Shown in pieces: positions 1 to 5,155 of a stretch of 5,582 bases of DNA; the first letter of the stretch is position 1; the number at the start of each line of letters is the position of its first letter. The notes under the pieces were generated by a model. It saw only the letters and a list, made by a program, of their open reading frames with translations. It was not told where the DNA came from and searched no databases. Source of the stretch: Candidatus Fibrimonadales bacterium (GTDB lineage Bacteria > Fibrobacterota > Fibrobacteria > Fibrobacterales > Fibrobacteraceae). Made by a program: the position numbers and the translations under genes. The stretch is taken from the NCBI GenBank assembly GCA_009777135.1, contig WRMM01000154.1, positions 1-5,582 of the forward strand, given 5' to 3'.

Positions 1-436
1 AGACAGTATAACCCCTTGCTTCAAATGTAGCGCGAAGGCCGCCGGACGGAAAACTGGATGCATCAGGTTCGCCGCGAACAAGTTCCTTGCCGGAAAACTC
101 CATGATAACCTTCCCGTCGCCTATTGGTGAAATAAAGCTGTCGTGCTTTTCCGCTGTGATGCCGGTCATGGGCTGAAACCAGTGCGAAAAATGGGTTGCG
201 CCTTTTTCTACTGCCCATTCTTTCATGTCGTTCGCTACTACATTTGCAAGATCAAGTTCCAAATGCGTTCCCTCTCGCATGGTTTTTTTGAGCGCTTTAT
301 AAATATCCTTGGGCAGCCGCGAGCGCATTGTTTCATCGTTAAACACCATGCTTCCGAACAGTTCCGGAACCCCACGCCTGGCTTGGCGAAGTCCGGCGCA
401 AGCAGGGCCAATGTTTTCCTCTGATATATTTTTCAT
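1..436 (-). CDS. glnN: Glutamine synthetase type III (GlnN), N-terminal part, cut by window edge
   Basis: This is the first 145 codons of a cytoplasmic glutamine synthetase, which makes glutamine from glutamate, ammonia and ATP. It starts at the ATG at 436-434, behind an AGGAG at 451-447 with a 10-nt spacer. No stop occurs before the window ends. Stretches typical of the type III (GSIII, about 700 residues) family are visible: MVFNDETMRSRLPKDIYKAL (residues 30-49), HWFQPMTGITAEKHDSF (85-101), and SGKELVRGEPDASSFPSGG followed by LRATFEARGYT (115-144). Residues about 8-22, rich in Gly, Ala, Arg and Cys, look like an extra segment between the start and the conserved VPELFGSMVFND. The gene begins 70 nt after gatB on the same strand, so it may be read from the gat transcript. 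Family identity is firm from the motifs; co-transcription is inferred. Confidence 0.93.
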   Translation of the reverse strand, partial: MKNISEENIGPACAGLRQARRGVPELFGSMVFNDETMRSRLPKDIYKALKKTMREGTHLELDLANVVANDMKEWAVEKGATHFSHWFQPMTGITAEKHDSFISPIGDGKVIMEFSGKELVRGEPDASSFPSGGLRATFEARGYTV

Positions 437-453
437 CTTTTTATTTCTCCTTT

Positions 454-467
454 GGCGCTAAGGCGCC
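454..467 (-). promoter_or_regulatory. Small hairpin just upstream of the glnN ribosome binding site
   Basis: Arms GGCGC (454-458) and GCGCC (463-467) flank a 4-nt loop. In the minus-strand transcript the hairpin ends 2-3 nt before the AAAGGAG of glnN. No U-run follows on that strand, so it does not look like a terminator for gatB. It could modulate access to the Shine-Dalgarno or stabilise an mRNA end. The function is unknown. I see no convincing promoter in the 70-nt gatB-glnN gap. Confidence 0.35.
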
Positions 468-506
468 CATAAACTTTTTACAGCAGCCAACCACTATTCT
501 TATCTT

Positions 507-1949
507 TTATTCGCATGAATTTTTTTCATTTAAAACTTTAAGCAAAACTCTTTTTACAGAAACAGGATCCCCTTTTCCTCCAAGGCTTTTCATTGCCTGC
601 CCCATCAAGAAAGTGAAAGCTTTTTCCTTGCCCGCAGCAAAATCACCCACAGCAGCGCTGTTTTTTGAAAGAGCTTCGTTTACAGCCGCAATTATGGCAT
701 CATCATCGCTTACAACCAGCAAACCCTTTTCCGCAATATATTTTTCCGGATCAACATTGTTTGTAAACACTTCTCCTACAATATCTTTATATACGCCTCT
801 ATTGATTTTCCCATTTACGACAAGATAAATTAAAAAAGCAAGCTTGTCCACGTCAATTGTAAGGGTATCCATATCCGCGTTAAAATTATTGATAAGGCGC
901 ATTAACTCGCCTGTAATAAGATTCGCAGCTTCAACTGGTTCTTTGCTTTTTTGCGCAAGCTCCTCAAACAGTCCTGCCATATTTTTACTTGCGCATATGA
1001 TTCCTGCTGCATGAGAGGAAATACCATACTCGCTCATATAACGCCCGCGCTTTTCCTGCGCAAGCTCCGGGATGTTTTTGCGAATTTCATTCAGCCGCTC
1101 TTCTGATATTTCAAGAGGCTGCAAGTCAGGCTCCGGAAAGTAGCGGTAATCCTGCGCATTTTCTTTTGAGCGCATGGGAAATGATTTACTCTTATCCTCG
1201 TCCCACCGCCGGGTTTGCTGCACAACTTTTCCATTGCCATTGATAATTTCCAACTGCCGCTCTCTCTCATATTCAATTGCACGGCTAATAGCTCTGAGTG
1301 AATTCATATTTTTGGTCTCGGTTCTTGTTCCAAGCTCATTGCCCTGCTCTCTTATCGATAAATTTACATCTGCACGAAGAGAGCCTTCCTGCATTTTGCA
1401 GTCGCATATTTCAAGATAAAGCATTGTTTCCCTAAGCCTTTCTATGAAAGCCACAACCTCTTGCGCGCTCCTGAAATCCGGATTAGTAACAATTTCCAGA
1501 AGCGGCACACCTGCGCGGTTATAATCAATATAAGTGCCGTTCTCGGAAGGCGCATGGATTAGCTTTCCCGCATCTTCTTCAATATGAATTTCCCGTATGC
1601 CAATACTTTTTTTGCTGCCATTGATATCTATTTCCAGCTTGCCATCAGTACAAATCGGAAAATAGAGCTGTGAAATTTGATACGCCTTTGGCAAATCAGG
1701 ATAAAAATAATTTTTGCGGTCGAATTTGCAGTTCCTGTTTATTGTGCAGCCTAAAACAAGCCCCAGTTTTACAGCGCACTCCACAACTGCTTCGTTAAGT
1801 TTTGGCAGGGAGCCTGGCTGGCCTGAACAAACAGGGCACACTTTGCTGTTCGCCTCGCCCCCGAATGCAGTCGAGCATGTGCAAAATATTTTGGATTTTG
1901 TGTTTAGCTCTGCATGAACTTCAATGCCGATTATCATTTCCAGGCTCAT
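507..1949 (-). CDS. gatB: Asp/Glu-tRNA amidotransferase subunit B (GatB)
   Basis: GatB is the tRNA-binding and kinase-like subunit of GatCAB. It activates Glu on Glu-tRNA(Gln) and Asp on Asp-tRNA(Asn) with ATP, for amidation with ammonia delivered from GatA. The 480-residue length is normal. Visible motifs are IGIEVHAEL (residues 7-15), four cysteines C23, C25, C38 and C41 that probably form the zinc site found in many GatB proteins, FDRKNYFYPDLPKAYQISQ (76-94), IHIEEDAGKL (121-130), DYNRAGVPLLEIVTNPD (142-158), an EGSLRADVN block and DYRYFPEPDL. The C-terminal ~150 residues match the tRNA-binding GatB/YqeY domain, ending with FLMGQAMKSLGGKGDP. A longer frame runs ten codons upstream to an ATG at 1979. 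I prefer 1949 because it puts the start within ATGA overlapping the gatA stop, and family proteins begin a few residues before the IGxEVH motif. The Shine-Dalgarno is weak, which suggests translational coupling to gatA. Confidence 0.97.
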   Translation of the reverse strand: MSLEMIIGIEVHAELNTKSKIFCTCSTAFGGEANSKVCPVCSGQPGSLPKLNEAVVECAVKLGLVLGCTINRNCKFDRKNYFYPDLPKAYQISQLYFPICTDGKLEIDINGSKKSIGIREIHIEEDAGKLIHAPSENGTYIDYNRAGVPLLEIVTNPDFRSAQEVVAFIERLRETMLYLEICDCKMQEGSLRADVNLSIREQGNELGTRTETKNMNSLRAISRAIEYERERQLEIINGNGKVVQQTRRWDEDKSKSFPMRSKENAQDYRYFPEPDLQPLEISEERLNEIRKNIPELAQEKRGRYMSEYGISSHAAGIICASKNMAGLFEELAQKSKEPVEAANLITGELMRLINNFNADMDTLTIDVDKLAFLIYLVVNGKINRGVYKDIVGEVFTNNVDPEKYIAEKGLLVVSDDDAIIAAVNEALSKNSAAVGDFAAGKEKAFTFLMGQAMKSLGGKGDPVSVKRVLLKVLNEKNSCE

Positions 1950-3406
1950 ATAACGTCCCCCGGTTTCTTGGTATGCCAATCAGTTATGCTTTGGTATTCC
2001 CTGGCAGCATTTATTAGCGTTGCTTCGCTGTATGCATTGCCTGTAAGCTGCAAGCCCACAGGCAGCCCCTGTTCGTCAAAGCCGCATGGGATGGAGAGCG
2101 CAGGAAGCCCTGCAAGGTTTATGGAGACAGTATAAATGTCGCCCATGTACATTTTCATTGGATCATCGATATTTTCGCCCAGCTTGTATGCAGTCGTAGG
2201 CGCAACAGGGGAGAGAATCATATCAAACTGCTCAAACAATTTTTCGTATGCTGATTTTATCAAGCTTCGCGCATCCGAAGCTTTTTTGTAATATGCATCA
2301 TAATATCCTGATGATAATACGAACGAGCCTAACATAATCCTTCGTTTAACTTCCAAGCCAAAGCCTTCGTTTCTTGACATCCGGTAGACCTCATTAAGCG
2401 TTACTGCATTTTTACTGCGATAACCGTACTTAACGCCATCATAGCGGGAAAGATTCGAGGAAGCTTCTGCAGAAGCAATAATATAATAAGATGGCACCAT
2501 GTATTCGGTAAAAGGCATGTTAAATTCAATAACGCTTGCCCCTGCTTCTTTAAAAGTTTTTGCTGCTGCTAAAACAGCATTTTTTACGCCGTTGTCGATT
2601 CCTTTTTCAAAGTAGTTTGTTGGCAAGCCGATTTTAATTCCATTAAGCTTGTTTTTAAATCTTTCTGTAAATGCAAATGGTTTTTGCATAACGCAAGTTG
2701 CATCCTTGTTGTCCTCTCCTGATATTATTTCCAAAAGCGCGGCGCACTCTTCTATGCTTCGTCCAATAGGCCCTATTTGGTCAAGAGAGGATGCATACGC
2801 TACAAGTCCGTAGCGCGATATTGCGCCATATGTTGGCTTTATGCCGCTAACCCCGCAAAAAGCGCAGGGCTGACGAATACTGCCGCCGGTGTCTGTGCCG
2901 AGTGACAAAGGCAGCGCGCCAGCTGCTACTGCTGCTGCACTTCCGCCGGAAGAGCCGCCCGCAACTCTGCTAATGTCCCACGGGTTTCTGACTGCGCCGA
3001 ATGCGCCTGTTTCAGAAGAGCCGCCCATTGCAAACTCGTCCATGTTGAGTTTACCGATTATAATCAAGCCTGCTGCTTCCAGCTTTTCTATGACTGTTGC
3101 ATCATATATTGGCTCAAACCCATCAAGTATTTTTGAAGCGCAGGTTGTCTTAAATCCCTTTGTGGAAATATTATCTTTTATTGCTATGGGAACGCCTGCG
3201 AGTTTGGAAAGCTCTTCGCCTGCATCCAGCTTTTTTTGAATTTCACGAGCCTTGGAAAGCGCGTACTCTGCGTTAATGCATAGAAAGGCGTTTATCTTTT
3301 CGTCGATTTTTTTAACTGCATCAAGATATGCAGAGACAACTTCAACTACAGTTAGTTTCTTTTCCCTTATTGCCTGTGAAAGCTCAAGCGCATTTAATTC
3401 AAACAT
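1946..3406 (-). CDS. gatA: Asp/Glu-tRNA amidotransferase subunit A (GatA), glutaminase subunit
   Basis: GatA is an amidase-signature enzyme that hydrolyses glutamine and channels the ammonia to GatB. It has 486 residues, as usual for the family. The Ser-cisSer-Lys triad is present: K77 in GVPIAIKDN, S152 in AGGSSGGSAAA and nucleophile S176 in GTDTGGSIRQP. These sit at the same spacing as the S. aureus residues K79/S154/S178. The conserved GKLNMDEFAMGGSSE block lies at 118-132. A GTG six bases further upstream (3412) would overlap the gatC stop as GTGA, but it lacks a ribosome binding site. The ATG at 3406 has GGAG at 3415-3412 with a 5-nt spacer, so I chose it. The ATG lies 2 nt past the gatC stop, and the TGA overlaps the gatB ATG. 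The protein looks intact and catalytically competent. Confidence 0.97.
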   Translation of the reverse strand: MFELNALELSQAIREKKLTVVEVVSAYLDAVKKIDEKINAFLCINAEYALSKAREIQKKLDAGEELSKLAGVPIAIKDNISTKGFKTTCASKILDGFEPIYDATVIEKLEAAGLIIIGKLNMDEFAMGGSSETGAFGAVRNPWDISRVAGGSSGGSAAAVAAGALPLSLGTDTGGSIRQPCAFCGVSGIKPTYGAISRYGLVAYASSLDQIGPIGRSIEECAALLEIISGEDNKDATCVMQKPFAFTERFKNKLNGIKIGLPTNYFEKGIDNGVKNAVLAAAKTFKEAGASVIEFNMPFTEYMVPSYYIIASAEASSNLSRYDGVKYGYRSKNAVTLNEVYRMSRNEGFGLEVKRRIMLGSFVLSSGYYDAYYKKASDARSLIKSAYEKLFEQFDMILSPVAPTTAYKLGENIDDPMKMYMGDIYTVSINLAGLPALSIPCGFDEQGLPVGLQLTGNAYSEATLINAAREYQSITDWHTKKPGDVI

Positions 3407-3408
3407 AG

Positions 3409-3696
3409 TCACTCCACAGTTTTAGGCACAACAAAGGTTTCTGCATTTGCCTTTGGCGCATTTTTGAGAATTTCATTACGCGGAAACGAGGGCGTAACCT
3501 CATCTTTTCGAAGATCTGTTTTTAAGTTTAAAGACAGGTCTTGCTTTGGTATGCTGCTTGTATCAAGCTTTGACAAAAGCTCCATGCCTGCGATTATGTT
3601 CTCTAAATCAGCGCAAATGCGGCCTCTTTCCTCATTGGAAAGAATTATAAAGGACAAATCTTCTAAATATTTAATTAACTTTTCGTCGATTACCAT
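3409..3696 (-). CDS. gatC: Asp/Glu-tRNA amidotransferase subunit C (GatC)
   Basis: GatC is the small subunit that wraps around and stabilises the GatA-GatB interface. It has no catalytic site of its own. The 95 residues match the family length. The N-terminal helical part (residues 1-25) takes the place of the usual LARLEL region in degenerate form (LEDLSFIIL, residues 11-19). Family marks are the MELLSKLDTSSIP stretch, the LRKDEVTPSFPR motif and the terminal FVVPKTVE. The ATG at 3696 is the only ordinary start between the upstream in-frame TAG and the conserved part. It has no Shine-Dalgarno at normal distance: the GGGAGG at 3734-3729 is 32 nt away and instead serves a nine-codon ORF overlapping this start. 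It is the first gene of the gatCAB unit. Confidence 0.93.
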   Translation of the reverse strand: MVIDEKLIKYLEDLSFIILSNEERGRICADLENIIAGMELLSKLDTSSIPKQDLSLNLKTDLRKDEVTPSFPRNEILKNAPKANAETFVVPKTVE

Positions 3697-3719
3697 ATTT
3701 CGTTTAATGCATACGACAT
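3690..3719 (-). CDS. Possible nine-codon leader peptide overlapping the gatC start
   Basis: A minus-strand ATG at 3719-3717 sits 9 nt after a strong GGGAGG Shine-Dalgarno (3734-3729). It opens a frame encoding MSYALNEIW, with TAA at 3692-3690. The stop lies just inside gatC, so a ribosome finishing the leader would stand on the gatC ATG (3696-3694) and could restart there. This explains how gatC can be translated without its own ribosome binding site. The ORF is too short for coding statistics, and a sequencing frameshift or a distant but functional Shine-Dalgarno are alternatives. A frameshift is less likely because gatC already has a full-length N-terminus. Confidence 0.4.
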   Translation of the reverse strand: MSYALNEIW

Positions 3720-3728
3720 TGCGGCTTT

Positions 3729-3734
3729 CCTCCC
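3729..3734 (-). promoter_or_regulatory. Strong Shine-Dalgarno (GGGAGG) for the gatC leader ORF
   Basis: GGGAGG is followed by AAAG. It is the best ribosome binding site in the 5' region of gatC. It is 9 nt from the leader ATG but 32 nt from the gatC ATG, so it decides in favour of translation entering at the leader ORF. Confidence 0.6.
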
Positions 3735-3745
3735 GAAAAAACTAC

Positions 3746-3798
3746 AAAAAAAAGGTGTCTAGCGGCGAGCTGCTTTTGCCTTGCCGGTAAACACCTTT
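3746..3798 (-). terminator. Hairpin plus U-run in the gatC 5' leader (attenuator-like)
   Basis: Read on the minus strand, AAAGGTGT (3798-3791) pairs with ACACCTTT (3758-3751), and the 3' arm runs into eight Ts (3753-3746). Inside is a second stem, CCGGC extended by AAG (3787-3780) against CTCGCCG (3769-3763), with one G-U pair and a small loop. After GTAG a further six Ts follow (3741-3736). This has the form of an intrinsic terminator between the predicted promoter and gatC. It could attenuate gat expression, end a very short RNA, or terminate a transcript arriving from upstream. The stem is interrupted, so its strength is uncertain. Confidence 0.55.
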
Positions 3799-3810
3799 GT
3801 TTATCATCTC

Positions 3811-3840
3811 TATTTATCATTTTTTAGCTGTTTGTGTCAA
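3811..3840 (-). promoter_or_regulatory. Predicted sigma-70-type promoter for gatCAB
   Basis: A perfect -35 TTGACA lies at 3840-3835. A -10-like GATAAA follows at 3818-3813 with a 16-nt spacer, and overlaps a TGATAAATA that could act as an extended -10. Transcription would begin near 3806, about 110 nt upstream of gatC and only a few bases before the leader hairpin. The -10 is only a partial match. Confidence 0.55.
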
Positions 3841-3952
3841 GTGGTTTTAATGAATTTATACGAAAATCAATTTTCAATCAGCAATCATAGCGAATATATG
3901 CTTTCACAGGAAATCACGTCCAAAAACTACATTTTCTGCTCTGGATAACACA

Positions 3953-3977
3953 TCATCCCCGACCTGCGTCGGGATGA
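3953..3977. repeat. Palindromic repeat element 1
   Basis: TCATCCCCGAC (3953-3963) and GTCGGGATGA (3968-3977) form an inverted repeat around CTGC, with one bulged C. This layout is of the short dispersed palindrome type found between genes in many bacteria. No U-run follows on either strand. It is the first of three palindromes in the gene-free stretch from 3841 to 4171; the 110 bases from 3841 to 3950 show nothing else I can name. Confidence 0.6.
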
Positions 3978-3998
3978 CGGGGGTCTGATTGCAAAAAA

Positions 3999-4028
3999 AG
4001 CAGAAGAACCGTCCCTGTGCTTTCTATT
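3999..4028. repeat. Direct repeat copy A (core GAACCGTCCCTGTGCTTTC)
   Basis: A 30-bp unit with core GAACCGTCCCTGTGCTTTC at 4006-4024 recurs at 4142-4171 with two mismatches. The flanking TGATTGCAAAA at 3986-3996 recurs at 4079-4089. From memory, related GGGACGGTTC-type repeats are dispersed in many genomes, sometimes as part of REP-like elements. No mobile gene is present here. Confidence 0.7.
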
Positions 4029-4035
4029 AGCAAAA

Positions 4036-4056
4036 CCTCGCGCTTGGGCGCAGAGG
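4036..4056. repeat. Palindromic repeat element 2
   Basis: CCTCGCGC (4036-4043) pairs with GCGC and GAGG (4048-4051, 4053-4056) around TTGG, with one bulged A. It lies between the two copies of the direct repeat. No U-run follows, so it is not a clear terminator. Confidence 0.45.
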
Positions 4057-4110
4057 AAGGGACAATCGTAGTGGTGCCTGATTGCAAAAGAGCAGAACCG
4101 CCCCCTCGTC

Positions 4111-4130
4111 ATTCCGGCGCAGGCCGGAAT
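4111..4130. repeat. Palindromic repeat element 3
   Basis: ATTCCGGC (4111-4118) and GCCGGAAT (4123-4130) form a perfect 8-bp inverted repeat around GCAG. The type ATTCCGGC-GCAG-GCCGGAAT is a common intergenic palindrome in unrelated bacteria, often read in databases as spurious peptides containing PAQAGIH or GLRRNDE. Confidence 0.65.
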
Positions 4131-4141
4131 CCATACCGAAA

Positions 4142-4171
4142 AGCAGAGGAACCGTCCCTGTGCTTTCCATT
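4142..4171. repeat. Direct repeat copy B, abutting the lipoprotein stop codon
   Basis: This second copy of the 30-bp unit has its core GAACCGTCCCTGTGCTTTC at 4149-4167. It ends at 4171, and the stop codon of the lipoprotein gene occupies 4174-4172. The repeat cluster therefore begins exactly where the coding sequence ends. Confidence 0.7.
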
Positions 4172-4585
4172 TTAAACCAAGCGGACAGTTTCTTTGGAAT
4201 TATCCAAATGAAGCAAAACGAGAATATGATTAAGTTCGCCATAAAGATCTGCAGGGTTTACTTGATATCCAATATTTAAAACTGTTCCCTCTTTATTTAC
4301 AGTGGCACCAGTCGTTATATTTATTTTTGTAATCCGACCATCTGCCCAGTTTGTTTGAGTTCCTGGAGACCAAGTTTTATAAAACTCGTCAAGATAATAA
4401 CGAATAGTTTCCGCTTGTTCTTTAGTTACGCCGTCCAAATAATAGATTGGGGCACCGTTGTTAATGTCGTTACTCAAAAATATTGGATCACGAGGTAGCG
4501 TGTCATTATCACAACCAACAAACACAAAACCAATTAACGCAGCAAAGGCGATAATTTCCAAAATCCCAAAAAATTGTTTCTTCAT
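4172..4585 (-). CDS. Small predicted lipoprotein of unknown function
   Basis: This is a 137-residue protein with a lipoprotein signal: positive start MKK, a hydrophobic stretch (residues 5-24) and a cysteine at 25 in FVFVGC, followed by acidic DND. The lipobox is loose, as is common in spirochaetes. The mature protein would be membrane-anchored, probably in the periplasm or on the outer membrane. Residues 50-80 contain YYLDGVTKEQAETIRYYLDE, and the C-terminal half has a short beta-rich look (GRITKINITTGATVNKEG). I do not recognise the family. The ATG at 4585 is preceded by AGGAG at 4599-4595 with a 9-nt spacer. A longer frame to 4672 is rejected because it would bury the signal peptide. The stop abuts a dispersed repeat, so the C-terminus may have been shortened by the repeat's arrival. 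Confidence 0.75.
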   Translation of the reverse strand: MKKQFFGILEIIAFAALIGFVFVGCDNDTLPRDPIFLSNDINNGAPIYYLDGVTKEQAETIRYYLDEFYKTWSPGTQTNWADGRITKINITTGATVNKEGTVLNIGYQVNPADLYGELNHILVLLHLDNSKETVRLV

Positions 4586-4605
4586 CTTTTTTATCTCCTG
4601 TTTGT

Positions 4606-4637
4606 GCCGCTTCGTCAGCAAAGCTGGCGATAGCGGC
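4606..4637. promoter_or_regulatory. Strong hairpin upstream of the lipoprotein gene
   Basis: GCCGCT plus TCGTCAGC (4606-4619) pairs with GCTGGCGA plus AGCGGC (4623-4637, T4631 bulged) around an AAA loop, giving about 14 bp with one G-U. Neither side carries a U-run. On the minus strand it ends 6 nt before the lipoprotein AGGAG. It could be a processing or stability element of a dicistronic mRNA. No clear promoter was found in this spacer. Confidence 0.5.
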
Positions 4638-4650
4638 GATTTAATCGAAA

Positions 4651-4671
4651 TGTTTCCACAACGTGGAAACA
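4651..4671. promoter_or_regulatory. Perfect 21-bp palindrome, operator- or hairpin-like
   Basis: The arms TGTTTCCAC (4651-4659) and GTGGAAACA (4663-4671) flank AAC with no mismatch. A further small dyad, CGATT-T-AATCG, lies at 4637-4647. The palindrome is in the spacer between the 116-residue gene and the lipoprotein gene, where a dimeric regulator could bind. No U-run follows, so it is not a standard terminator. I do not recognise a known regulator's site. Confidence 0.45.
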
Positions 4672-4702
4672 ACAGCGCTAATGCGATGGCGACATCTCCT
4701 TA

Positions 4703-5053
4703 TTATGGTATTACTGCATTGACCATTGGGCCCCAGGGGCCTTTATCGCCTTTGTTGTTTTCGTAGCGGATGCAGTAATATGGAATATAGAAATACCGTT
4801 TTTTTATGTCCCGCATGGCGTCTGTGAGGGCTTTGAAGGCGGCGTTCATTTTTGCGGTGAGGACTTTGGTGCGGTCTTTGGTGTTTGCCTCGTTGTAGGC
4901 GGCTTGGGCGGAAAGGGTGAGGGTGTTGAGTTCGGTTACTTTGGGTTCGGGTACGCTCCATGCTGTGCCTTTCATTGCGAGTTGATTGTTCCATTTCATT
5001 GCCATTTGTAAAACAGCTTCTCGGGTGGTAGGGAGCCAATCTGTACTAGCCAT
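4703..5053 (-). CDS. Uncharacterised 116-residue protein, possibly an internally deleted family member
   Basis: No signal peptide or membrane segment is visible, so the protein is probably cytoplasmic or secreted by an unknown route. Residues 1-86 are largely helical (MASTDWLPTTREAVLQMAMK, then an Ala/Thr/Leu-rich part ending MRDIKKRYF). Residues 91-116 form a distinct tail: PYYCIRYENNKGDKGPWGPM, then VNAVIP. From memory, gut treponemes carry many longer proteins that begin like the first part and end like the second, with an additional middle region. If so, this copy has lost the middle at about residues 88-91. The ATG at 5053 has GGAG at 5063-5060 with a 6-nt spacer. G+C is clearly higher than in the flanking spacers. 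The function is unknown. Confidence 0.7.
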   Translation of the reverse strand: MASTDWLPTTREAVLQMAMKWNNQLAMKGTAWSVPEPKVTELNTLTLSAQAAYNEANTKDRTKVLTAKMNAAFKALTDAMRDIKKRYFYIPYYCIRYENNKGDKGPWGPMVNAVIP

Positions 5054-5069
5054 ACATTACTCCATTTTT

Positions 5070-5082
5070 GCCGTTTAACGGC
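5070..5082. promoter_or_regulatory. Short dyad upstream of the 116-residue gene
   Basis: GCCGTT (5070-5075) and AACGGC (5077-5082) are perfect inverted arms around one base. On the plus strand TTTTTATTT follows, but there is no plus-strand gene to end. On the minus strand it lies 6 nt before the GGAG of the 116-residue gene. It could form a small hairpin in the mRNA leader. Confidence 0.35.
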
Positions 5083-5095
5083 TTTTTATTTGAAT

Positions 5096-5136
5096 AAGGG
5101 CTTTCCTGCAACGCAGGTAAAAAACAGCCCTTTTTT
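5096..5136. terminator. Terminator-like nested hairpin
   Basis: The outer stem AAGGGCT (5096-5102) / AGCCCTT (5126-5132) encloses CCTGC (5105-5109) / GCAGG (5113-5117). On the plus strand the outer arm runs into six Ts (5131-5136), a clean intrinsic terminator, although no plus-strand gene precedes it. On the minus strand the tail is TTATTCAAAT, a weaker one. The hairpin would separate the small ORFs at the right edge from the 116-residue gene. It is probably bidirectional or a minus-strand terminator. Confidence 0.55.
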
Positions 5137-5155
5137 GCTCAATTTCCACTATACA

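Noticed and set aside
143..424. Plus-strand open frame of 93 codons
   Set aside because: It lies opposite the clearly conserved glnN coding sequence and has no ribosome binding site or recognisable protein.
1950..1979. Longer GatB N-terminus from an ATG at 1979
   Set aside because: It adds ten residues not expected in the family and overlaps gatA by 34 nt; the ATGA overlap start at 1949 is typical.
3751..3798. T-box riboswitch in the gatC leader
   Set aside because: The minus-strand GGTG..TACCGGC loosely resembles a T-box core, but the UGGN part is missing and the predicted promoter leaves no space for a stem I specifier.
3751..3798. Integron attC site
   Set aside because: The imperfect inverted repeat does not give the GTTRRRY and RYYYAAC core sites, and no integron cassette layout surrounds it.
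3927..4242. Two minus-strand open frames of 61 and 71 codons
   Set aside because: They read through the palindromic and direct repeats, giving spurious peptides such as GLRRNDE and GTVPLLF, and lack ribosome binding sites.
4586..4672. Upstream extension of the lipoprotein to an ATG at 4672
   Set aside because: It would read through the palindrome and hairpin, bury the signal peptide and bypass the good AGGAG at 4599-4595.
4727..4742. GGCCCC-A-GGGGCC palindrome
   Set aside because: It lies within codons for GPWGP in the 116-residue protein, so it follows from the coding content.
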